A stretch of 5,916 bases of DNA from Bacillota bacterium (GTDB lineage Bacteria; Bacillota; Sulfobacillia; Symbiobacteriales; Symbiobacteriaceae), in the NCBI GenBank assembly GCA_028287415.1, contig JAQBPS010000771.1:1-5916 (forward strand), given 5' to 3'. Shown here piece after piece: positions 1 to 5,425 of the stretch (within the stretch, counting starts at the first letter, position 1; each line of letters begins with the position of its first letter). The notes beneath the pieces are model-generated. The model was not told where the DNA came from, did no database searches, and worked only from the letters and a program-made list of their open reading frames with translations. A program made the position numbers and the translations under genes.

Positions 1-726
1 TCGGTCATCAACATGAGCCTTGACATCCCCGAGGAGAGTCAGGCACTTGCAGCCGCGATACACAACGCGATTGCCAGTGGCATTACGATCATTGCCTCCA
101 CCGGCAACCGCGGACCCGCCAGTCCCCCGGTTTATCCGGCAGCATATCCAGGCGTGATCGGCGTCTCTGCCGTCACGCTCGAAGGCCGCGCCGTCTCCTT
201 CGGCTCGTCGGGTCCGGATGTCGACCTGGTCGCTCCCGGGCTTGCCATCCGTACCACTTCGCTGCGGCGCGGCTACACCTGGGCGAGCGGCACCAGCATG
301 GCCTGCCCCTTCGTCGCCGGCGCTGCTGCACTTTACCTGCAGCGGTACCCCAACGCCGACCCCGAGCAGGTGCGGGAAGCGCTGCTCAAATCCGCCGTGG
401 ACTTGCCGGGCATACCCAGGGAGCAGCAGGGCGCCGGCCTGGTGAACGCGGCCGAGGCCCTGTGCTATGCCAGGTCGGAGGCAGCGCCTGCACCCCTCCC
501 GGTCGAGTCTGCCCCCCTCCCGGTGGGGTCTGCACCCGTCCCGGTCGAGCCTGCACCCCTTCCGGTCGAGCCTGATCCCAGCCCACCGGAGCTCATGGCA
601 GTGCGCCCCTGGGATGCCCAGCTGCAAGCGATCCACACAAAGCAAATCGCCATGGAGCAGTACGTGCAGGCCCAGCTTGCGGAACTGACCCGGCTGATCC
701 AAACGGCCATCCAACAGCGGGAGTGA
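1..726 (+). CDS. Subtilisin-like (S8) serine protease, C-terminal part; 5' end outside window
   Basis: This is a peptidase of the subtilase family. The open frame runs in from the left edge: codons 1-21 read SVINMSL, the usual strand before the oxyanion-hole region, so the ATG at 13 is internal. Visible family marks are STGN with the probable oxyanion-hole Asn at 106-108, YPAAYPGVIGVSAV, a GSSGPDVDLVAPG segment, and GTSMACPFVAG with the catalytic Ser codon at 295-297. The catalytic Asp and His, and any signal peptide or propeptide, lie upstream and cannot be judged. The domain closes at GAGLVNAAEAL (about 433-465). A Pro-rich heptapeptide repeat (487-591) follows, then about 44 residues (592-723) whose hydrophobic 3/4 spacing (I, M, V, L, L, A) suggests a coiled coil of about four heptads. 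I see no LPXTG or membrane anchor. The TGA at 724-726 is followed in the same frame by gene 2. The family call is firm; the substrate is unknown. Confidence 0.93.
   Translation, partial: SVINMSLDIPEESQALAAAIHNAIASGITIIASTGNRGPASPPVYPAAYPGVIGVSAVTLEGRAVSFGSSGPDVDLVAPGLAIRTTSLRRGYTWASGTSMACPFVAGAAALYLQRYPNADPEQVREALLKSAVDLPGIPREQQGAGLVNAAEALCYARSEAAPAPLPVESAPLPVGSAPVPVEPAPLPVEPDPSPPELMAVRPWDAQLQAIHTKQIAMEQYVQAQLAELTRLIQTAIQQRE
487..591 (+). repeat. In-frame 21-bp tandem repeat coding Pro-rich heptapeptides
   Basis: Four consecutive 21-base units (487-507, 508-528, 529-549, 550-570) code PAPLPVE, SAPLPVG, SAPVPVE and PAPLPVE. A fifth, degenerate unit (571-591) codes PDPSPPE. The spacing is exact, with no indels. 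It forms a stiff, acidic, Pro-rich linker between the protease domain and the C-terminal helix. Such arrays can change copy number by slippage or recombination while keeping the frame. Confidence 0.9.
719..723 (+). promoter_or_regulatory. Ribosome binding site for the first FkbM gene, inside the protease gene end
   Basis: GGGAG at 719-723 lies nine bases before the GTG at 733 and overlaps the last sense codons of the protease gene. It favours 733 as the start and implies translational coupling: ribosomes terminating at 724-726 are well placed to reinitiate at 733. Confidence 0.55.
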
Positions 727-732
727 CGTGCG

Positions 733-1605
733 GTGCAAAGGCGACGAGTTGTACCCGAGGGCAGGCGCGGCAGGAGAGGCCGGGGCAGGGCCCCGGATCC
801 CGTTCCCGGCAGGCCGGATCTGATTCAGTTAAACCTGCCGCCCAGGGCGGCTGCGGCTGTCGGCCGACCGTTCTTCGTCATGCGGGGGCAGGCGGACGCC
901 ACAATCGTGCCCTACATCCGGATGACCGGCAGCTGGGAGCCGTACCTGATGGAACTGATCGCCGATAAGCTCCCGGTCGGCGGCACATTTGTTGATGTGG
1001 GCGCCAACATTGGCATTCACTCGATGCTCGCAGCGCTGCGGGTGGGACCGACCGGAAAAGTCTTTGCGATCGAGGCCTCTCCGGGCACGTGGCAGGTGCT
1101 CGCGGAGAACCTCGTATCGACCGGATGTCCGGGTGCGATCGCGGTTCTGCGGGGCGTGTGGGATGCGCCAGCTGTCCTTACCTTCTGCCACGTGCCGGAA
1201 AACCACGGCCACTCCCATCTCTCCACCACCGGGTACCAGCGCGGGCAGACCTTTGCAGTGGCCTGCGAATCCCTTGACAGTCTCGTGGCGCAGGCTCAGT
1301 TGTCCCGCATCGACCTGATCAAGATCGATGTGGAAGGCTCCGAAACGAAGGTATGGCAGGGTGCGCAGGACACACTGCAACGGTTCAAGCCACCCGTCAT
1401 TCTAGAAATGAATTTTGCCACGTTGCGGGATAATGTTGGTTCATCAGCGTTGGAGCTTTATCAGGCGATTGGCGCCTCCGGGTACAACATGAAAGCCGTG
1501 ATGCCGGACTTCACGCTCATTCCCATATCCGACTTCAGCGAGATCGAGGCGGTCATCGCCCGGGGCTTCCCCGTATTCGACCTGCTTTGCGAGCATTCAG
1601 GCTAA
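733..1605 (+). CDS. FkbM-family SAM-dependent methyltransferase (first paralogue)
   Basis: A class I methyltransferase of the FkbM family, which typically O-methylates sugars or other hydroxyl groups in polysaccharide, glycolipid and natural-product pathways. Visible motifs are the SAM-binding loop FVDVGANIG (residues 86-94), IEAS with the acidic E114 that would contact the SAM ribose, and the FkbM signature IDVEGSE (198-204) followed by PPVILEMN. It ends in LLCEHSG, matching the next gene. The start is GTG at 733, supported by GGGAG nine bases upstream. The first 29 residues are Arg-rich and lie outside the part that aligns with the paralogue (from about residue 30), so a later start is possible; the Met at residue 50 seems too late. 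It begins six bases after the protease stop, in the same frame. I see no signal peptide or membrane segment, so it is probably cytoplasmic. The acceptor substrate cannot be read from the sequence. Confidence 0.92.
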   Translation: MQRRRVVPEGRRGRRGRGRAPDPVPGRPDLIQLNLPPRAAAAVGRPFFVMRGQADATIVPYIRMTGSWEPYLMELIADKLPVGGTFVDVGANIGIHSMLAALRVGPTGKVFAIEASPGTWQVLAENLVSTGCPGAIAVLRGVWDAPAVLTFCHVPENHGHSHLSTTGYQRGQTFAVACESLDSLVAQAQLSRIDLIKIDVEGSETKVWQGAQDTLQRFKPPVILEMNFATLRDNVGSSALELYQAIGASGYNMKAVMPDFTLIPISDFSEIEAVIARGFPVFDLLCEHSG

Positions 1606-1610
1606 CGACG

Positions 1611-1647
1611 GCGAGCGGCCCGCGGGGTGTTCCCGGGGGCCGCTCGC
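1611..1647 (+). terminator. Strong GC hairpin after first FkbM gene, no U-tract
   Basis: A perfect 10-bp stem (1611-1620 with 1638-1647, arm GCGAGCGGCC) starts five bases after the stop at 1605. Further GGG/CCC pairing (about 1624-1627 with 1632-1634) lies inside it. The bases after the stem, ACTTGTGACC, contain no T-run, so classic intrinsic termination would be weak. It may act as a partial terminator, a 3' stability structure or a processing site that sets the ratio of downstream genes. Confidence 0.55.
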
Positions 1648-1710
1648 ACTTGTGACCGGACTGGCGCAACTTGCATAGCATGGGGAAGAACCGATCTGAC
1701 CGCAATTTGG

Positions 1711-1717
1711 GGCGGGA
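1711..1717 (+). promoter_or_regulatory. Probable ribosome binding site for second FkbM gene
   Basis: GGCGGGA lies six bases before the ATG at 1724. An in-frame TGA at 1718-1720 rules out any earlier start, so 1724 is the most upstream start possible. The rest of the 118-base gap (1606-1723) holds the hairpin and no convincing promoter. Confidence 0.4.
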
Positions 1718-1723
1718 TGACGT

Positions 1724-2683
1724 ATGAGGCGAAATGGCCGAGACCTGGACAGGATCCGAAACCGGCGCAGGAACAGACCACCGGCCAGCACGCCAAGTCC
1801 GCTCCCGGTCGCGATCCCGATTCCGTCCACTCCACCCCCCGTCGCCCCTCCAGCTCCGGCCCCGGCCCCGACCCCGGCCGAAGTGCAAGTCGCAGTCACG
1901 CTCCCGCTGCAAGTCGCGAGCGCTATTGGCCGTCCCACGCTGACGGTTCAGGGACCGGCCGCAGACCTGAGCATTATTGGTGTGATCCTGAATACGGGCT
2001 GCTACGAGCCGCACGTGATGGCAGCGATGATCAGCATCCTGCCGCTTGGCGGGAGCTTTGTCGACGTAGGCGCAAATATTGGCGTTCTGTCCACCCTGGC
2101 AGCACTCCGTGTCGGTGATCAAGGTACTGTGCTGGCGGTTGAGGCTTCACCAGCCACCTACCCGTTCCTGGTGCGCAACCTGGCCGCCACCGGGTGCCCG
2201 GGCGTGATTCCGGTCAACCGCGGCGCTTGGGATGCACCCGGTACGCTCAGGTTCTGCCACCTGGCGCACATCACCGGCGGATCCCATGTCACGACCACCG
2301 GCACTGAGGAGGGGCAGGTCTATGCGATTTCCTGTGCGCCCCTCGATACGCTGGCCGCGGCAGCCGGCCTACACCGTGTCGACCTGATCAAGATCGATGT
2401 AGAGGGGTCGGAGATCCGGGTATTAAACGGCGCGAGCCAAATTCTATCGGACCATCGACCACCGATCATTATTGAGTTTAACCAGTTCACACTCCAGCAG
2501 CATGCCGCGACCAGCGCTCAGGAATTGTATGACTGCCTGCGAGATTATGGTTACCACATGAAAATTCTGATGGAAGACGGCACCACCCTGCCCGTCACGG
2601 CTTTCGAACGAATGGAACAGGTCAGCCGGCAGTGGACGCTACGCCTGGATGTCCTGTGCGAGCATGCAGGAGAGCCGCGTTAG
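1724..2683 (+). CDS. FkbM-family SAM-dependent methyltransferase (second paralogue) with basic, Pro-rich N-terminal tail
   Basis: A second FkbM methyltransferase and a clear tandem paralogue of the preceding gene. Motifs: FVDVGANIG (residues 112-120), VEAS with E140, IDVEGSE (224-230), PPIIIEFN, and the shared ending LCEHAG. Over the 65 residues starting at FVDVGANIG, 42 match the first paralogue by hand count. The DNA around the DLIKIDV codons is identical for 22 bases (1310-1331 and 2379-2400). Homology begins near residue 54. Before it lie an Arg/Asn-rich stretch (residues 1-18) and a Pro-rich stretch (19-52) ending in an Ala-Pro run. This tail is atypical for the family and resembles the linker of the upstream protease (SPLPV versus APLPV). 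ATG at 1724 is the earliest possible start; an internal start, for example the GTG at residue 54, would give the bare domain. The probable role is methylation of a second hydroxyl or a different sugar of the same glycan; this is inferred from context. Confidence 0.92.
   Translation: MRRNGRDLDRIRNRRRNRPPASTPSPLPVAIPIPSTPPPVAPPAPAPAPTPAEVQVAVTLPLQVASAIGRPTLTVQGPAADLSIIGVILNTGCYEPHVMAAMISILPLGGSFVDVGANIGVLSTLAALRVGDQGTVLAVEASPATYPFLVRNLAATGCPGVIPVNRGAWDAPGTLRFCHLAHITGGSHVTTTGTEEGQVYAISCAPLDTLAAAAGLHRVDLIKIDVEGSEIRVLNGASQILSDHRPPIIIEFNQFTLQQHAATSAQELYDCLRDYGYHMKILMEDGTTLPVTAFERMEQVSRQWTLRLDVLCEHAGEPR
1853..1879 (+). repeat. Short GC hexamer repeat coding an Ala-Pro run
   Basis: The codons for residues 44-52 of the second methyltransferase alternate between Pro (CCG) and GCT/GCC/ACC, giving APAPAPTPA. 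At the DNA level this is a near-perfect hexamer repeat (GCCCCG with variants). It is a low-complexity linker just before the methyltransferase domain. Confidence 0.65.
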
Positions 2684-2712
2684 CCCGCCGGGGTGTCCTT
2701 AACCCCGGCGGG
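2684..2712 (+). terminator. Perfect 11-bp GC hairpin after second FkbM gene, no U-tract
   Basis: The arms CCCGCCGGGGT (2684-2694) and ACCCCGGCGGG (2702-2712) pair perfectly around a seven-base loop. A G-T and an A-T pair can extend the stem into the stop codon at 2681-2683. Only TT follows before GCGTACG. Because the next ribosome binding site begins at 2730, there is no room for a separate promoter after it, so gene 4 must be reached by read-through or by a promoter inside the second methyltransferase gene. A role as partial terminator or mRNA-stabilising stem is likely. Confidence 0.6.
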
Positions 2713-2729
2713 TTGCGTACGAACCAAAT

Positions 2730-2736
2730 GAGGTGA
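2730..2736 (+). promoter_or_regulatory. Ribosome binding site for the GT4/Ig-like glycosyltransferase
   Basis: GAGGTGA, a close match to the consensus Shine-Dalgarno sequence, lies seven bases before the ATG at 2744. It is the best ribosome binding site in the window and fixes this start. Confidence 0.8.
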
Positions 2737-2743
2737 CGCAGCG

Positions 2744-4276
2744 ATGGGAATCGGGCTGATCAGCACCTACCCGCCGCGCATGTGCGGCATTGCCAGTGTG
2801 GCGGTCAATGTGCGCCAGGCTTTGCTTGCCGCCGGGGAGCCGTACGTGCCAGTGGTGGCTCTGGTCAAGGACGCCGGCGACACGCTCTGTGGCCCTGAGG
2901 TCCTGGCCCAGGTAAACCACCACCACCGCCCGGATTACCTGACCGCCGCTGCTGTGCTCAACGCGGCTCCGGTGGAGGCCGTGATCCTCCAGCACGAATT
3001 CGGCATCTATGGGGGCAGGCTCGGCTCCTATGTGGTGGATCTGCTGGCAGCGCTGCGCAAGCCGGTAATCTCCGTGATCCACACAGTTCTGGACAACCCG
3101 ACACATGAAATGCGGGAACTGGTACGCCGGATCGACGCACACAGCTCCCTGCTGATCACTGTATCGCAGCGCGACCGGGCAGTGCTCCATTCGGCCTTTG
3201 GGATCGCCGCCGGTCGGGTGGTCCACCTGTCGTTGGGTGTACCGGATCCGCCTGCGGGCACGCCAGAGGAGTGGAAACTGCGCCTGGGCCTGGGGCACCA
3301 CACGGTCGCCATGACATTCGGCCTGCTTGGTAACGCAAAAGGGCTGGAAACGGTCGTGGATGCACTGCCCCAAGTTGTTCCAGCTCACCCTGACTTGCTC
3401 TACCTGGTCGTAGGCGCCACCCACCCGGAAGAAAAGAAACTTCACGGTGAGGCATACCGCTCGGCACTGGTGGCACGCGCCTCTGCCTACGGTATTCTCC
3501 AGCATCTCCTCTTTATCGACCGGTACCTCGATGAACAGGAACTCCTTGCTTACCTGCTCGCCTCTGATCTCTATGTGACGCCGTATCCGCAAAAAGGCCG
3601 CGGCTCCAGCCTCACCACCCTGTACGCCGCCTTCCTGGGCAAAGCAATTCTCTCCACGCCCTTCGATTTTGCGATGGAACTGCTGGGCAACGGGGCCGGC
3701 TATCTGTTCCCCTTCAATGATCCCAATGGGCTCGGGCAAGGTTTGCGCGCACTTCTGGCCAGCCCGGAGAGCCGGGCCCACTTGGGGCGAGTGGCCCGCG
3801 ATCAGACTCAGCACCTGTCCTGGCGGAACATTGGCCAGCAATACCGGGCGCTCGCCGACGCCCTGGCGGGTGCGGTCGCCCTCGCAATTCCAGCCCCGCC
3901 GCCAGTCGCTGAGTATAGCGCCCAGATCCAGCCGGTCCTGCCCCTGGTAAGAGGCCGTGCGCGTTCTCCGGTGGTGGCACATTTACAGGTTCAGAACACC
4001 GGCTCGGCGGTGTGGTCCCCCGAAGCCGTGCGTGTCACGGTCGTCGCCGACCTGCTGGGCAAGAACCGGAAGCCGGTGGTGCCCGACATTGGCCGCATGC
4101 CGATCAGCGCCGTGGTGCCGCCCGGGGGCAGCGTCGCCGTCGACTGCCACTTTGTTGCCCCGCCCCGGGCGGGCCTGTTCTGGCTGGAATTTGCCGTCGA
4201 ATGCGACGTCACCGGCAAGCAGGCAGTCCGCTGCCCGAGCCTGGCAGCGGTCAGGCTCGCCCTGATGGCGCCATGA
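2744..4276 (+). CDS. GT4-like glycosyltransferase with C-terminal Ig-like domain
   Basis: A GT-B fold glycosyltransferase related to family GT4, expected to transfer a sugar from an activated donor to a glycan or lipid-linked acceptor in the cytoplasm. The N-terminal acceptor half has the opening ISTYPPRMCGIA (residues 6-17) and QHEFGIYGG (83-91). The donor half has FGLLGNAKGLE (192-202), VTPYPQKGRGSS (278-289) and AFLGKAILSTPF (296-307). At the place of the usual EX7E motif the two Glu positions hold R286 and Y294. From about residue 390, after a Pro/Ala linker, there is an Ig-like beta-sandwich of about 115 residues: VQNTGSAVW (416-424), a central strand pair, then VVPPGGSV and APPRAGLFWLEF. 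This pattern is known from NBR1/FW-like and related domains appended to bacterial glycan enzymes. At 510 residues the protein is about 120 longer than a single GT4 unit, as the fusion explains. Donor and acceptor cannot be read from the sequence. Confidence 0.9.
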   Translation: MGIGLISTYPPRMCGIASVAVNVRQALLAAGEPYVPVVALVKDAGDTLCGPEVLAQVNHHHRPDYLTAAAVLNAAPVEAVILQHEFGIYGGRLGSYVVDLLAALRKPVISVIHTVLDNPTHEMRELVRRIDAHSSLLITVSQRDRAVLHSAFGIAAGRVVHLSLGVPDPPAGTPEEWKLRLGLGHHTVAMTFGLLGNAKGLETVVDALPQVVPAHPDLLYLVVGATHPEEKKLHGEAYRSALVARASAYGILQHLLFIDRYLDEQELLAYLLASDLYVTPYPQKGRGSSLTTLYAAFLGKAILSTPFDFAMELLGNGAGYLFPFNDPNGLGQGLRALLASPESRAHLGRVARDQTQHLSWRNIGQQYRALADALAGAVALAIPAPPPVAEYSAQIQPVLPLVRGRARSPVVAHLQVQNTGSAVWSPEAVRVTVVADLLGKNRKPVVPDIGRMPISAVVPPGGSVAVDCHFVAPPRAGLFWLEFAVECDVTGKQAVRCPSLAAVRLALMAP

Positions 4277-4293
4277 CGCGTGGCTGCGCGTAA

Positions 4294-4337
4294 AGAGCGA
4301 CGGCCTCCGGAATCCCGTTCCCGGGGACCATCGCTCT
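4294..4337. terminator. Probable bidirectional terminator between convergent genes
   Basis: The outer arms AGAGCGA (4294-4300) and TCGCTCT (4331-4337) pair perfectly. Inner arms 4302-4310 and 4321-4329 pair with one mismatch and one G-T wobble, leaving a ten-base loop. The hairpin starts 17 bases after the stop of the plus-strand glycosyltransferase and ends two bases from the stop of the minus-strand one. On the minus strand the stem is followed by TTTA, a short U-tract; on the plus strand there is none, so termination should be stronger for the minus-strand operon. A small extra stem (ACGCG 4276-4280 with CGCGT 4287-4291) precedes it. Confidence 0.7.
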
Positions 4338-4339
4338 GC

Positions 4340-5425
4340 TCATTCGGCTGACAAGCCTACGCAGGACCGCAGCGCTGCGCTGGCCCGGCCGGCGACCGGT
4401 GCCCAGCGGAACGCCTGCACCCGCTCGAGCCCATTCGTCCGCAGCTCCGCGCATCGCTGTGGATCGCACCACAGCGTTGTCATAGCCCCGGCAATCGATG
4501 CGACCGACCCCGGATCCACCAGCTCCGCCGAGCCGCTTGCCACCTCCAGCAGCGAGGAGGTGGCCGATGTCAGCACCGGCGTGCCGCAGGCCATCGCCTC
4601 CAGCACGGTCAGGCCCAGCCCCTCCCACAGCGATGGATGCGCCAGGAACGAGGCCCCCCGGTACAGGTGAATCAAGCCATCGTCCGGCAGCGGCCCCGTC
4701 ACGATCACATCCCCCGGGGAGAGGCCTGCACGCACCGGCAAGTGCCGCAGTGATTCCTTTGAGACGATCACGAGCTGCGGGCGGGTGGCCAGGCTGGCGC
4801 GGGCCGCTGCGAACGCTTCCAGGAGGTGGCTGAGATTCTTGCGGGGGTCCTTCAGGGCACCCACGTACAGGGCGTACTCCCCGGTGATGCCCAGGTGAGC
4901 CAGCAGTCCCCGGTCCACCGGCCCCGGCGCAAACCGGTCATCAACAATCCCGTAGATGACCGCGATGCGGGAGCTGTCCATGCCCGCGAGGTGGACAGCA
5001 TCCTGGCGGGTCGCTTCACTGTTCGCCAGAATCAGGTCACAGTCGCGTAAGAGCGCGATGGTATTGTAGTACCAGCGCTGGCGCTTGGCGTTGCCCAGGT
5101 ATGTATCGGGAAAGCGCAGTGGGATCAGGTCATAAAGCACGGCCGCCAGCTTGCACGCGCCCAGGGCGCCCCGCCTCGGCAGGGGACGCTGCCACTCAAA
5201 CGGGCTGGGCAGCAGGAAAATGTCCGGCCGCTCGACGGTGATGAATCGCTTGAGGTGGTTTGCCCATCCAACCGGGTGAAACGGCCTGGGGCCGGGAGCG
5301 ACCGGCAGGTACTGGTCGCCCCGGCCGTGCCGCACAAGCCCTGCGATCAGGTCATCGGCATACCTGCCGATGCCCCCGCCCTTGGAGACAGAGTGTTGGT
5401 GGAGCATATCCACGGCTACCTTCAA
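4340..5425 (-). CDS. GT4 family glycosyltransferase
   Basis: A complete GT-B glycosyltransferase of family GT4, expected to use a nucleotide-sugar donor (often GDP-mannose or a relative in this subgroup) in surface polysaccharide assembly. Motifs in order: MKVAVDM first strand, the GGGIGRY loop (residues 16-22), YDLIP (98-102), ILANSEATR (132-140), YVGALKDPRKN with R195 and K196 near the donor phosphates (187-197), and HPSLWEGLGLTVLEAMACG with an intact EX7E pair, E268 and E276. The length of 361 residues is normal. The start is a TTG at 5425-5423, preceded by GAAGGGGG seven bases upstream. It gives the MKVAVD strand typical of the family, which an internal ATG at residue 7 would lose. The start overlaps the upstream gene's TGA stop by four bases (TTGA), so the two are cotranscribed and coupled. 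It converges on the plus-strand glycosyltransferase. Confidence 0.93.
   Translation of the reverse strand: MKVAVDMLHQHSVSKGGGIGRYADDLIAGLVRHGRGDQYLPVAPGPRPFHPVGWANHLKRFITVERPDIFLLPSPFEWQRPLPRRGALGACKLAAVLYDLIPLRFPDTYLGNAKRQRWYYNTIALLRDCDLILANSEATRQDAVHLAGMDSSRIAVIYGIVDDRFAPGPVDRGLLAHLGITGEYALYVGALKDPRKNLSHLLEAFAAARASLATRPQLVIVSKESLRHLPVRAGLSPGDVIVTGPLPDDGLIHLYRGASFLAHPSLWEGLGLTVLEAMACGTPVLTSATSSLLEVASGSAELVDPGSVASIAGAMTTLWCDPQRCAELRTNGLERVQAFRWAPVAGRASAALRSCVGLSAE

Noticed and set aside
797..809. A 13-base match between 797-809 and 4312-4324 (ATCCCGTTCCCGG)
   Set aside because: One copy is coding and the other is in the loop and arm of the terminator. There is no flanking similarity or target-site feature, so it is probably chance in GC-rich sequence.
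728..823. A short GTG-initiated frame starting one codon after the protease stop
   Set aside because: It is only about 31 codons and has no recognisable motif; its start is only four bases from GGGAG, whereas GTG 733 has better spacing and leads into a conserved domain.
829..1380. A 183-codon minus-strand open frame opposite the first FkbM gene
   Set aside because: It is fully antisense to a conserved methyltransferase domain and shows no motif of its own.
1650..1681. Possible promoter with TTGTGA and CATAGC elements before the second FkbM gene
   Set aside because: The -10-like element matches the consensus at only three of six positions and the spacing is 18 bases; matches this weak are expected by chance.
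1553..2122. Overlapping open frames on both strands around 1553-2122
   Set aside because: They cover the hairpin and the Pro-rich codons of the second FkbM gene. The Gly/Ala-rich and Arg-rich products are frame shadows of the GC repeats.
2699..3982. A 427-codon open frame on the minus strand opposite the plus-strand glycosyltransferase
   Set aside because: The opposite strand codes a protein with clear glycosyltransferase motifs and the best ribosome binding site in the window. The antisense product is rich in Arg, Gln, His and Cys without recognisable motifs, as expected for an antisense shadow in GC-rich DNA.
4265..4274. Palindrome ATGGCGCCAT at the end of the plus-strand glycosyltransferase
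   Set aside because: It lies within the last codons (Met-Ala-Pro) and a ten-base palindrome is too short and GC-biased to support an operator call.
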